Positions 1 to 7,412 of a stretch of 21,880 nt of DNA are shown piece after piece (position 1 is the first letter of the stretch; every line of letters starts with the position of its first letter). The notes beneath the pieces were generated by a model. That model was not told where the DNA came from. It was given only the letters and a program-made list of their open reading frames with translations, and did not search any database. The DNA lies in the NCBI GenBank assembly GCA_035534455.1, contig DATLRV010000031.1, positions 1 through 21,880 on the forward strand. The letters run 5' to 3'. The DNA comes from JAJYVT01 sp035534455 (GTDB taxonomy: Bacteria; Actinomycetota; Acidimicrobiia; Acidimicrobiales; RAAP-2). Position numbers and translations under genes: made by a program.

Positions 1-485
1 CGGTCCACCACTGGTCCCAACCGACCCTCGAAGAGCTCGCGCTCGCCCTGGCGCACCACGTAGGGCCGAATGGCGCCCTGCGGCCCGGTGTGGCCCAGGT
101 GCTCGAGGCCGAGGAGGGGTGGCACGGACGGCTCATCGACGTGCTCGGCGTGCTCACCCAGGATGCAGCCCGCATGGGGTACCTGGCGGGCGGACGCAAG
201 CCCGAAGAGGTCATGACATGGCTGCCGTTGTGGGCGGACTCGCCCTTCTCGATCGCGCAGATCCGCACCATCGTGCAGAGCGCCGGCTGGGACCCCGAAC
301 CCTTCGGCGGCGTCGTGCGCGAGGGCCTCTTGGAGCGCTTGGTCTACCGCCCCGACGGCTCGTTGCGACGCGTCCGCGGGGAGCTGGCCGGCGCGTGGCT
401 GAGCGACCAGTTCGCGTTGGCGGACGACGAGGAGATCCTGCAGGCGGTGCATACGGTGATCGACGGCGAGGACCCACGGTCGTGA
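1..485 (+). CDS. Unrecognised protein, C-terminal part (gene starts before the window)
   Basis: The reading frame is open from the left edge (first complete codon at base 3) to a TGA at 483-485, giving about 160 residues. An internal GTG at 90 is possible as a start, but the upstream codons (beginning VHHWSQPTLEELALALA) have the same GC-rich third positions and look coding, so the gene probably begins outside the window. The protein is soluble, mixed alpha/beta in character, rich in Glu, Leu and Trp, with no signal peptide, membrane segment or catalytic motif that I recognise. Its stop overlaps the ATG of the next gene, so the two are probably translated together. I assign no function. Confidence 0.6.
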   Translation, partial: VHHWSQPTLEELALALAHHVGPNGALRPGVAQVLEAEEGWHGRLIDVLGVLTQDAARMGYLAGGRKPEEVMTWLPLWADSPFSIAQIRTIVQSAGWDPEPFGGVVREGLLERLVYRPDGSLRRVRGELAGAWLSDQFALADDEEILQAVHTVIDGEDPRS

Positions 486-964
486 TGACGGTTGCCGACG
501 CGACGACGCACCCCGAAGAGAGCGGAACGTTCTTCGTCCTCCCGCCGCACCACCGCCTGTTCGCGGTCGTCGACGACCCTGTGGCGGGAACCGCACTGGC
601 CGCGGAGCTGCGGGCACAGGGAGACGACGACGTCTGGACGTTCTTCGGAGAAAAGGGCATCGGCGACCTCGATCCCCACGTGCGTCATCACGGGGTCCCG
701 CTTGCGATCGTGAGGGTCCTCCAGCGCCTTCTCACGAACGACTGCGAGTACTGCGAGGGCCTCGCATCGGCCCTCGAGCAAGGTGCGATCGTGCTCGCGA
801 TCCGGGTCGCAGAAGAAGGGGTGGACGACCTCTCCGCGTGGCTCCGGGATCGGGGGGCCCACTCGTTGGCCTTCGGCGAGCACTGGAACTTCGTGCCGGT
901 GGGCGGGTCCGGCCATGCCATCGGGTTCACCACCTCGGAGGGGCCCGAGACAGACGCCCGTTGA
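485..964 (+). CDS. Unrecognised 159-residue soluble protein
   Basis: The ATG at 485-487 overlaps the TGA of the upstream gene by one base, which argues for translational coupling. A GTG at 482 is an alternative start. The frame runs further upstream without a stop, but that part is arginine-rich shadow sequence of the first gene. The protein opens with a stretch like FFVLPPHHRLFAVVDDPVAGTALAAEL, which resembles the start of ferredoxin-like or stress-protein folds in which a residue pair follows a first beta strand. It has a Cys-x2-Cys pair (NDCEYCEG) near the middle, and late His residues (GEHWNFVP, GSGHAIGF). It is hydrophilic with no membrane segment. The resemblance to general-stress-type domains is only an impression. 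Function unknown. Confidence 0.6.
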   Translation: MTVADATTHPEESGTFFVLPPHHRLFAVVDDPVAGTALAAELRAQGDDDVWTFFGEKGIGDLDPHVRHHGVPLAIVRVLQRLLTNDCEYCEGLASALEQGAIVLAIRVAEEGVDDLSAWLRDRGAHSLAFGEHWNFVPVGGSGHAIGFTTSEGPETDAR

Positions 965-1025
965 GCCGGCCGCCGCCGGCCGCCGCCTGCCGCACCGCTC
1001 ACGGGATCCTCACTGGCCCGTCGTA

Positions 1026-1055
1026 TTGGACACGGTGGCGTCAGGTCAATATCTT
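1026..1055 (+). promoter_or_regulatory. Predicted promoter of the gntR-led operon, possibly giving a leaderless transcript
   Basis: TTGGAC at 1026-1031 and TATCTT at 1050-1055 are separated by 18 bases and resemble -35 and TANNNT -10 elements. The start point expected about seven bases downstream falls at about 1062-1067, on or next to the ATG at 1067. No Shine-Dalgarno sequence lies before that ATG, which fits a leaderless mRNA, a common arrangement in actinobacteria. The prediction comes from motif reading only. Confidence 0.4.
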
Positions 1056-1066
1056 CCCTGTCCACG

Positions 1067-1795
1067 ATGAGTATCTCAGAGGGGTCGCTTTCAGATACCG
1101 TCTACGGTATCCTGCGATCCCGGATCACGAAGCTGGAGATCTCCCCTGGTCAGGTGCTGATCGAAGCCCAGCTGGCGTCCGAGCTGGGGCTGAGCAAGAC
1201 GCCCGTCCGGGAGGCGCTGAGCCGGCTGCGGCACGAGGGCTTCGTCGTGCACGACACGAACTCGAGCCACCGCGCGGCCCCGGTCACGATCAAAGACACG
1301 CGGGACCTGTTCGCCATGCGGGTGCTGCTCGAGGGTGAGGCGGCCGCGCTCGCGGCGAACCAGGCCAACGAAGCGAACGACCTTCGGGAGCTCGAGGACC
1401 TGCAGGCGTCGCGCTACGACACGTCGCTGCCCGAGTCCGTCGACGCCTTCTTGGAGGCGAACACCCGCTTCCACACGCTCGTCGGCAGGGCCTCGGGAAA
1501 CGAGCGCCTCGCGGCCGCCCTCGAGCTCACGCTCATCCAGATGGAGCGACTGTTCCGTGTCGGGTTGCTGCTCAGCTCGCGCGCCGAGGAGATCGTCCAC
1601 GAGCACACCGATTTGGTGCGCGCCATCGTCGAAGGCGACCCACAACGCTCCCGCAACGCGGCGACCCGCCAGGGACGCCGGTCGCAGCGCATGGTGATCG
1701 ACGCGCTCTTGTCCAGGGAGGAGATCCGGGGCATCCCGCTCCGCATCCCTCCTGCGCACGCCAGGCGGGAGCAGCTCGGGCGGACCGCCGGATGA
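1067..1795 (+). CDS. GntR-family transcriptional regulator, FCD (FadR) subfamily
   Basis: This 242-residue protein has the normal length and order of an FCD regulator: an N-terminal winged helix at about 8-75 and an all-helical FCD effector domain at about 85-230. The winged helix shows the conserved pattern LASELGLSKTPVREALSRL. Such proteins bind an operator as dimers and are released by a small organic acid or its CoA ester. The usual metal site of the FCD domain (Asp/Asn-x3-His, His, His) reads N132, H136, H180 and Q202 here, so the last His is replaced by Gln at the expected spacing. The gene heads an eight-gene run and overlaps the next gene by four bases, so it most likely controls that run and itself. 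The effector is unknown. Confidence 0.9.
   Translation: MSISEGSLSDTVYGILRSRITKLEISPGQVLIEAQLASELGLSKTPVREALSRLRHEGFVVHDTNSSHRAAPVTIKDTRDLFAMRVLLEGEAAALAANQANEANDLRELEDLQASRYDTSLPESVDAFLEANTRFHTLVGRASGNERLAAALELTLIQMERLFRVGLLLSSRAEEIVHEHTDLVRAIVEGDPQRSRNAATRQGRRSQRMVIDALLSREEIRGIPLRIPPAHARREQLGRTAG
1094..1111. promoter_or_regulatory. Perfect inverted repeat inside the start of gntR, candidate operator
   Basis: GATACCG-TCTA-CGGTATC is a perfect 7-bp inverted repeat with a four-base spacer, located at codons 10-15 of the regulator gene, about 30 bases past the predicted start of transcription. GntR regulators bind short inverted repeats of this size and often repress their own gene, so this is a candidate roadblock operator. 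The same bases also encode conserved residues of the first helix, so chance cannot be excluded. Confidence 0.35.
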
Positions 1796-3177
1796 GCCTG
1801 GTGGAGCTGGTGGGGGGCGACCTCGAGGTGCCCCTCGCCGACGGTTCGACGGCGCGGTACGTGAACCTCGACTACGCCGCGAGCACGCCGCCCACGACGA
1901 CCGTGCTCCGGGCGCTCGAGTCCTTCCTCCCCTACTACAGCAGCGTGCACCGGGGCGCGGGGTTCAAGTCGCTGGTCTCCACCGAGGTCTACGAGTCCGC
2001 TCGCGCGGTGGTGCGTCGCTTCTTCCATGCTCCCGACGAGCACACCGTGGTGTTCACCCGCAACACGACCGACTCGCTCAACCTTCTCGCCGCCGCATTG
2101 CCTCCCGGCTCGTCGGTCGTCACCTTCGCGTCCGAGCACCATGCCAATCTGCTCCCCTGGCGGCGCCCGGGCCTGACCGTCGAGGTCCTGCCCATCCCGT
2201 CGGAGGCCGACGCCGCGGTGGCGAGCGCCCGGGGTGCGCTCGAGGGCGGCCGGGTCGACGTCCTGGCGGTGACGGGGGCGTCCAACGTGTCGGGCGAGCT
2301 CTGGCCGGTCGCCGAGCTGTCGCAGGTCGCGCACGAGCGCGGAACGGCGATCGTGGTCGATGCGGCGCAGCTCGCGCCCCACGTGCCGATCGACATGGAG
2401 GCGCTGGGCCTCGACTACCTCGCGGCCTCCGGCCACAAGATGTACGCGCCGTTCGGCTGTGGCGTCCTGATCGGCAGGCACCAATGGCTCGACACGGGTG
2501 CACCCTTCCTCCGGGGCGGTGGCGCCGTGCGGTTCGTCACCACCGACGACGTGCTGTGGGCCGACCTGCCGGATCGGGAGGAGGCCGGCTCGCCGAACGT
2601 CGTGGGCGCGTTCACGCTCGCTGCGGCGCTCGCGCAGTTGTCGGAGTGCGGGATGGACCGCGTGCGGGACCACGACGCGGAGCTGGGTGCCTACGCTCGG
2701 CGTCGGCTCGCCGACGTGGACGGCGTGACGACGTACAAGCTCTGGCCCGACGACGCGCCCCGCACGGGCATCGCGCTCTTCGCCGTCGAGGGCTACCACC
2801 ACAGCCTGGTCGCCGCGGCGTTGAGCGCCGAGTACGGCATCGGGGTCCGTCACGGCTGCTTCTGCGCCCATCCCCTGGTGGCGCGCCTGCTCGGATTGAC
2901 CGACCAGGAGATCGGCGCCGTGACCGCGTCGATGCGTGACGGCGGCCACCAACCGATCGCCGGCGCGGTGCGCGCCAGCATCGGCGCCGGCAGCTCGGGA
3001 GACGACGTCGACCGTCTGGTCGAGGCACTCGGCGAGCTCGTCGCGCACGGGCCGCGCGCCGAGTACGCGTACGACGGCGCCACCGCGGAGTACGTGCTCG
3101 TCGGGGACCGCCGACCCCGCCCCGACGTCGGCCTCCCGCTGGCCGTGGTGGAGACCGCGCGTGGAGAGAGCTCGTGA
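1792..3177 (+). CDS. Class V PLP-dependent enzyme, cysteine desulfurase-like (SufS/CsdA type)
   Basis: The 461-residue protein has the fold-type I signatures of class V aminotransferases: NLDYAAST near the start, a substrate/PLP region SEHHANLLPW, the PLP Asp in VVDAAQLAPH, and the Schiff-base lysine K216 in SGHKMYAPFG. The C-terminal motif RHGCFCAHP (353-361) aligns with the RxGxxCAxP motif of group II cysteine desulfurases, placing C358 at the position of the persulfide-forming cysteine. A second cysteine (C356) sits two residues before it. Cysteine desulfurase, selenocysteine lyase or C-S lyase activity would fit. No SufE, SufU or scaffold gene is nearby, so a housekeeping iron-sulfur role is unlikely and a substrate-specific role in this operon is inferred. 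The ATGA overlap at 1792-1795 supports the start. At 461 residues it is longer than typical SufS, with an extended C-terminus. Confidence 0.85.
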   Translation: MSLVELVGGDLEVPLADGSTARYVNLDYAASTPPTTTVLRALESFLPYYSSVHRGAGFKSLVSTEVYESARAVVRRFFHAPDEHTVVFTRNTTDSLNLLAAALPPGSSVVTFASEHHANLLPWRRPGLTVEVLPIPSEADAAVASARGALEGGRVDVLAVTGASNVSGELWPVAELSQVAHERGTAIVVDAAQLAPHVPIDMEALGLDYLAASGHKMYAPFGCGVLIGRHQWLDTGAPFLRGGGAVRFVTTDDVLWADLPDREEAGSPNVVGAFTLAAALAQLSECGMDRVRDHDAELGAYARRRLADVDGVTTYKLWPDDAPRTGIALFAVEGYHHSLVAAALSAEYGIGVRHGCFCAHPLVARLLGLTDQEIGAVTASMRDGGHQPIAGAVRASIGAGSSGDDVDRLVEALGELVAHGPRAEYAYDGATAEYVLVGDRRPRPDVGLPLAVVETARGESS

Positions 3178-3208
3178 CGGTGACCGACCAGAGGGAGGAA
3201 GCGGAGGC

Positions 3209-4486
3209 ATGACCGACAGCGACAGGATGCAGGTGCCGGACCGCATCGGGCTCGACGGACAGCTCGACGTCGCGATCTCCGGGGCGAAGCCCGGAGACGT
3301 CGTGACCGTGACCGCAGCCCTCGACACACCCGAGGGCATCCACTGGCGGAGCTCGGCCGACTTCGTCGCCGACGGCTCGGGCGAGGTCCGCCTCAGCGCG
3401 AACGAGCCGGTGGCCGGCAGCTACAAGGGTGCGGACGCCAACGGCCTCTTGTGGTCGCTCGCGCCCGACGACCGACCCAAGGCGGAGGCGACGAAGCTGC
3501 CGCTCGAGCCGTTGCGCGTCGGCATCGCCGCGACCTGCGGTGGACGCGACATCGGACAGGCCGAGGTGGTCATCGAGCAGGTGGCGAGCGGCGTGACCCA
3601 GGTCCCCGTGCGTCAGGACGGCCTCTACGGCGAGCTGTTCGTCCCCGCAGGCGAGGGCCCGTTCCGCCCCGTGCTGGTGCTCGGGGGATCGGAGGGGGAC
3701 GTGAACCCGCGCGTCGCGGCCTTCCTCGCGGCCAACGGGTACCTCGCACTCGCGCTCGGGTACTTCGGCGCACCGGGCCTGCCGCCCGAGCTCGTCGACA
3801 TCGACATCGAGTACTTCGAGCGCGGGATCGCCCTCCTCCGGTCGCGTCCTGACGCCGACGGCCCGCTCGCGGTGGTGGGGCGATCCAGGGGCGGGGAGCT
3901 CTCTCTCCTGCTCGGCCTCTACCTCGGCATCGAGACGGTGGTCGCCTACGTGCCGAGCCCGATCGTCCACTCCGGGATCAAGAACACGGGCGAGACCTGG
4001 CTGTCCGACGTCCCGTCATGGCGCTACGAGGGGAAGCCGGTCCCCTACATGTCCCACACCGACGGCAAGCTCTACGTCGAGGACGGGGTGATCCTCTGCA
4101 CGCCGACGTACCTCGACTGCCTCGACGACTGGGACCGTGTCGAGGCCGCGATGCTGGCGCTCGAGGAGAGCCGATCGAACGTGCTGCTGCTCTCGGGCGC
4201 CAAGGACATGGTCTGGCCGTCGGCGCTGTACTCCGAGATCGCACTGGCGAGATTGCGGCGCCGGCGAGACGGGCGCCAGCGGCACGTGATGTGCGCCGGC
4301 GCGGGCCACGTCTTCGTCGCTCCCGTCCTCCCCGCCACCCTCACGATCGTCCGCCACACACAGGTGGACGAGCGGCTGGACCTCGGCGGCTTCCCGCACG
4401 CCAACGCGGCGGCCGGCGGCCGCGCCCTCCACGAGATGCTCCGCGCGCTGGCCGGCGACACCACCGACGACGAGTCGTGGACGTGA
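3209..4486 (+). CDS. Acyl-CoA thioesterase / BAAT-family alpha/beta hydrolase
   Basis: The protein (425 residues from ATG 3209) has the two-part layout of the bile acid-CoA:amino acid N-acyltransferase and acyl-CoA thioesterase family. An N-terminal beta-sandwich (about 10-130, with the GIHWRSSADFVAD region) is followed by an alpha/beta hydrolase (about 135-420). The nucleophile motif is GRSRGGE with S226; D333 (GAKDMVW) and H367 (GAGHVF) complete a plausible triad. Serine rather than cysteine at the nucleophile points to thioester hydrolysis rather than amino acid conjugation. The start is supported by a GGAGG at 3194-3198, ten bases upstream. The in-frame ATG at 3227 has a weaker ribosome site. 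The frame is open further upstream, but that part is shadow of the PLP gene. The gene lies 31 bases after the PLP gene and 19 bases before the CoA ligase, so it probably acts on acyl-CoA made by that ligase. Confidence 0.87.
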   Translation: MTDSDRMQVPDRIGLDGQLDVAISGAKPGDVVTVTAALDTPEGIHWRSSADFVADGSGEVRLSANEPVAGSYKGADANGLLWSLAPDDRPKAEATKLPLEPLRVGIAATCGGRDIGQAEVVIEQVASGVTQVPVRQDGLYGELFVPAGEGPFRPVLVLGGSEGDVNPRVAAFLAANGYLALALGYFGAPGLPPELVDIDIEYFERGIALLRSRPDADGPLAVVGRSRGGELSLLLGLYLGIETVVAYVPSPIVHSGIKNTGETWLSDVPSWRYEGKPVPYMSHTDGKLYVEDGVILCTPTYLDCLDDWDRVEAAMLALEESRSNVLLLSGAKDMVWPSALYSEIALARLRRRRDGRQRHVMCAGAGHVFVAPVLPATLTIVRHTQVDERLDLGGFPHANAAAGGRALHEMLRALAGDTTDDESWT

Positions 4487-4505
4487 GCGCACGGGTGGGT
4501 CGCCC

Positions 4506-6029
4506 ATGACCGCGATCGACCACCTCGGGTTCCTCACCGCGGACGCCGTCCGCCTCCACTCCGAGCGCACCGCGCTCGTCCAGGACGGGATGTCGCTCAC
4601 CTACGCGGACCTCGACGAGCGCGCGGATCGTGTCGCGGGGTGGCTCACCGAGCGAGGGGTCGCCCCCGGCGAGCGGGTGGCGCTCCTGTGGAGCAACGAC
4701 GTCCGGTACGTCGAGGCGCTCCTCGGCACGATGCGCGCCGGCGCGGTGGCCGTGCCCCTCAACGTCCGCCAGACCGACGAGATCCTCGACTACGTCCTCG
4801 ACGACGCCCGGTGCCGCGGCGTGCTCGCCGGCGACGCCGAGAGCGCGCGGGCCACCGACCTCGCCGCGCGCGCGGCGTCGGTCGGGTTCGTGGCGACGGC
4901 AGACGAGCTGCAGCAGTGCGAGCGCCTCGCCGAGGTCCCGCCGTACGGACCCGACTCGATCTCCATGCAGCCCTACACTTCGGGCTCGACGGGCAAGCCG
5001 AAGGGGGTGCCGCTCACCCACGGCGGGCAGGTGTGGTGCGCCGACATCCTGAGGAAGATCTACTTCTTCGACGAGACGGACGTCGCGCTCCTGGCCGCGC
5101 CGCTCTTCCACAAGAACGCGGCGATGACCCTCAAGGCCCTGTTGCTCGCCGGGGGCACGTGCGTGGTGCTCCCGGGGTTCGAGCCCGTCGCCGTGCTGCG
5201 CGCGATCGACCGGCACCGCGTCACGTACCTGAGCGGGGTGCCCGCCATGTACCGGATGCTCCTCAACGAGACCGAGGAGCTCTCCCGCTGCGACGTGACC
5301 TCGGTCCGGTTCGCGAGCGCCGGCTCGGCGCCGGTCACCGTCGACCTGCTCGAGCAGTTCCAAGAGGTGTTCGGCGCCCCGATCGCGGAGGGCTACGGCC
5401 TGACCGAGGGCGGCCCCGACGTCCTCATCACCCCCCGATGGGGCACCAACAAGCTGGGCTCCGTGGGGATCCCGATCCCCGGGTGCGAGGTGCAGCTGCG
5501 AGCGCAGGACCGCTCGAGCGAGGTCCCGGTCGGGGAGGTGGGCGAGCTCTGGGTGAAGAACCCGGGAGTCACGCCCGGCTACTTCGGTCTCCCCGAGGTG
5601 ACCGCGGAGCGGATCCGCGACGGATGGCTCGCGACGAGGGACCTCATGCGCTGCGACGAGGACGGCTATTACTACTTCGTCGGGCGCGCGGACGACCTCA
5701 TCAACGTGGGGGGGGAGAACGTCTACCCGAAGGAGGTGGAGCAACTGCTCCTCCGGCATCCCGCGGTGCGCGACGTGGCGGTCGTCGGTGCGCCGCACCC
5801 CACCAAGGGCGGCATCCCGGTCGCGTTCGTGGTGGCGGGAGCCCCCGGCGCGGTGACGGCCGGGGAGCTCACCGCCTTCTTCCACACCGTGGGGCCGCAC
5901 TACGCGTACCCGAGAGTCGTCGAGTTCGTCGCAGCGCTCCCCCTCACCGGTGCCGGCAAGCTCGACCGATCGGCGCTCGAAGGCCGGGCGCACACCCTCG
6001 CACAGACCCTTGCAAAGGAGCAGGAATGA
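4506..6029 (+). CDS. Class I adenylate-forming acyl-CoA synthetase (AMP-binding)
   Basis: This 507-residue enzyme is full length for the ANL superfamily. It activates a carboxylic acid with ATP to an acyl-adenylate and transfers it to CoA. The phosphate-binding loop YTSGSTGKPKG spans 157-167, the A5 motif appears as EGYGLTEGGPD, and the hinge and A8 region reads GWLATRDLMRCDEDGYYYFVGRADDLINVGGENVYP (key residues D in TRD, R in GRADD, G in GGENV). The catalytic lysine of the C-terminal domain is K485 in LTGAGKLDR. The substrate pocket cannot be decoded by eye; medium-chain, aromatic or bile/sterol-type acids are all possible. Its stop overlaps the ATG of the next gene in an ATGA. The ribosome site before 4506 is weak. 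Confidence 0.92.
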   Translation: MTAIDHLGFLTADAVRLHSERTALVQDGMSLTYADLDERADRVAGWLTERGVAPGERVALLWSNDVRYVEALLGTMRAGAVAVPLNVRQTDEILDYVLDDARCRGVLAGDAESARATDLAARAASVGFVATADELQQCERLAEVPPYGPDSISMQPYTSGSTGKPKGVPLTHGGQVWCADILRKIYFFDETDVALLAAPLFHKNAAMTLKALLLAGGTCVVLPGFEPVAVLRAIDRHRVTYLSGVPAMYRMLLNETEELSRCDVTSVRFASAGSAPVTVDLLEQFQEVFGAPIAEGYGLTEGGPDVLITPRWGTNKLGSVGIPIPGCEVQLRAQDRSSEVPVGEVGELWVKNPGVTPGYFGLPEVTAERIRDGWLATRDLMRCDEDGYYYFVGRADDLINVGGENVYPKEVEQLLLRHPAVRDVAVVGAPHPTKGGIPVAFVVAGAPGAVTAGELTAFFHTVGPHYAYPRVVEFVAALPLTGAGKLDRSALEGRAHTLAQTLAKEQE

Positions 6030-7027
6030 CCGCGATGCAGGCGGCGCTCGTCACGTCCCACGGAGGACCGGAGCACCTCCAGGTCGGCGAGACCGCGATC
6101 CCCGAGCCCGCCGAGGGTTGGCTTCGCGTGCGCGTGCTCGCCTGCGCGCTGAACATGCTCGACGTCTTCGTCCGCAGGGGCATGCCGGGGGTCCACATCG
6201 ACCTCCCGCACGTCCCCGGGGGCGACATCGTCGGCGTCGTCGATGCCCTCGGCGACGGCGTGGACGGGCCGGCGCCGGGCACGGTGGTCCTGCTCGACCC
6301 CTCGGTCGGCGGGAAGGCACTCGGCGAGGACCTGTGGGGCGGCCTCGCCGAGTTCGCCGTGGCGCCGGCGGAGAACGCGATCACGCTTCCCGAGGACGGG
6401 GAGGCGCAGGCCGTGCGGTACGCGTCGCTGCCGATCGCCTACGGGACCGCGCGGCGCATGCTCTTCGACCGGGCGGCCCTCGAGGCCGGCGAGACCGTGG
6501 TCGTGCTCGGCGCGGCCGGCGGCGTGGGCGTCGGGTGCATCCAGCTGGCCAAGGCTGCCGGCGCCCGCGTCATCGCCTGCTCCTCGTCGACGTCCAAGCT
6601 CGAGAGGCTCGCAGCGCTCGGTGCGGACGACCTGGTCGACACCTCCGACGGGGACTTCGGCGCGAAAGTCTGGTCGCTCACGGGCAAGGTCGGCGCGGAC
6701 GTCCTCGTCGACTACCTCGGCAAGGACACCTGGCCCCAGTCCGTCCGTGCCGTGCGCCGGGGCGGCCGGCTCGTCACCTGCGGCGCGAGCACCGGGTTCC
6801 TCGTCGAGACCGACCTCCGCTACGTCTGGACGCGCGAGCTGTCCATCCTCGGCTCGGACGGATGGAGCCGGAGCGACCTCGACGAGCTGGTCCGGCAGGT
6901 CCACGAGGGTGAGCTCGACCCCGTGATCCACGCCGTCTACGAGCTGTCGCGGGCGCGCGACGCCGTCGCTGACCTCGAAGACCGCCGGGCCGTCGGGAAG
7001 GTCGTGGTGGTGCCCGATGCACATTGA
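6026..7027 (+). CDS. Quinone oxidoreductase-like medium-chain dehydrogenase/reductase
   Basis: The 333-residue protein begins MQAALVTSHGGPEHL and has a GroES-like N-terminal domain followed by a Rossmann domain with the nucleotide motif VLGAAGGVGVGCIQLAKAAGA at about 165-185. This is the quinone oxidoreductase/zeta-crystallin branch: the Cys and His zinc ligands of alcohol dehydrogenases are not seen, so an NADPH-dependent reduction of an activated double bond (enone or enoyl-CoA) is the likely chemistry. The start overlaps the upstream stop by four bases and has a clear AAAGGAG at 6014-6020, five bases before ATG. It overlaps the next gene by 11 bases. Within this operon it could reduce an unsaturated acyl-CoA, which is inference. 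Confidence 0.88.
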   Translation: MTAMQAALVTSHGGPEHLQVGETAIPEPAEGWLRVRVLACALNMLDVFVRRGMPGVHIDLPHVPGGDIVGVVDALGDGVDGPAPGTVVLLDPSVGGKALGEDLWGGLAEFAVAPAENAITLPEDGEAQAVRYASLPIAYGTARRMLFDRAALEAGETVVVLGAAGGVGVGCIQLAKAAGARVIACSSSTSKLERLAALGADDLVDTSDGDFGAKVWSLTGKVGADVLVDYLGKDTWPQSVRAVRRGGRLVTCGASTGFLVETDLRYVWTRELSILGSDGWSRSDLDELVRQVHEGELDPVIHAVYELSRARDAVADLEDRRAVGKVVVVPDAH

Positions 7028-7412
7028 CGAGCTGCAGAGGCTGCTCGACACGTCGCCCGTCCACCGCGGACTCGGGCTGAAGGTCCGGCTCGCCGGCGAC
7101 GGGGTGGTCCTCGACGCCACCCCGGGGCCGTCGCACTCGGTCGACGGCGGCGACTTCGTGCACGGAGGGGTGATCGCGACGATCCTCGACACGGGGGCGA
7201 CGTTCGCCCTCATCGACGCCACGGGCACCGACTGGAGCACGGTCGACCTCCGGATCGACTACCTGCGACCCGCGCCGGTCGCGTCCCTGCACGTGACCGC
7301 ACGACCGGCCCAGGTCGGCCGGCGCTTCGGACGCGCGAGCGCCGAGCTCACGGAGCCCGGGAGCGGGCGGCTGCTCGCGAGCGCCGTCGGCACGTTCGTC
7401 AGGAGCGCGTGA
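7017..7412 (+). CDS. PaaI-type hotdog-fold thioesterase
   Basis: The 131-residue protein has the size and core motif of the PaaI/YigI group of hotdog thioesterases: FVHGGVIATILDTGATFALI around residues 45-64, followed by DLRIDYLRPAP for the second strand pair. These enzymes hydrolyse acyl-CoA thioesters as dimers or tetramers. In PaaI-type enzymes the HGG segment and the acidic residue in the following helix (here D in ILDTG) form the active site, and both are present. The ATG lies within the end of the dehydrogenase gene (11-base overlap). It is the second thioesterase of the operon, after the BAAT-type enzyme, which suggests that they act on different intermediates. Confidence 0.88.
   Translation: MHIDELQRLLDTSPVHRGLGLKVRLAGDGVVLDATPGPSHSVDGGDFVHGGVIATILDTGATFALIDATGTDWSTVDLRIDYLRPAPVASLHVTARPAQVGRRFGRASAELTEPGSGRLLASAVGTFVRSA

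Noticed and set aside
1414..3339. Long open frame of 641 codons on the minus strand
   Set aside because: It is antisense to the GntR and PLP genes, is very rich in Arg, Gly and His, and shows no domain. GC-rich coding DNA commonly leaves the opposite frame open.
4341..5993. Minus-strand open frame of 550 codons
   Set aside because: It is antisense to the acyl-CoA synthetase, whose motifs are complete, and is biased to Arg, Glu, Val and Gly as expected of a shadow frame.
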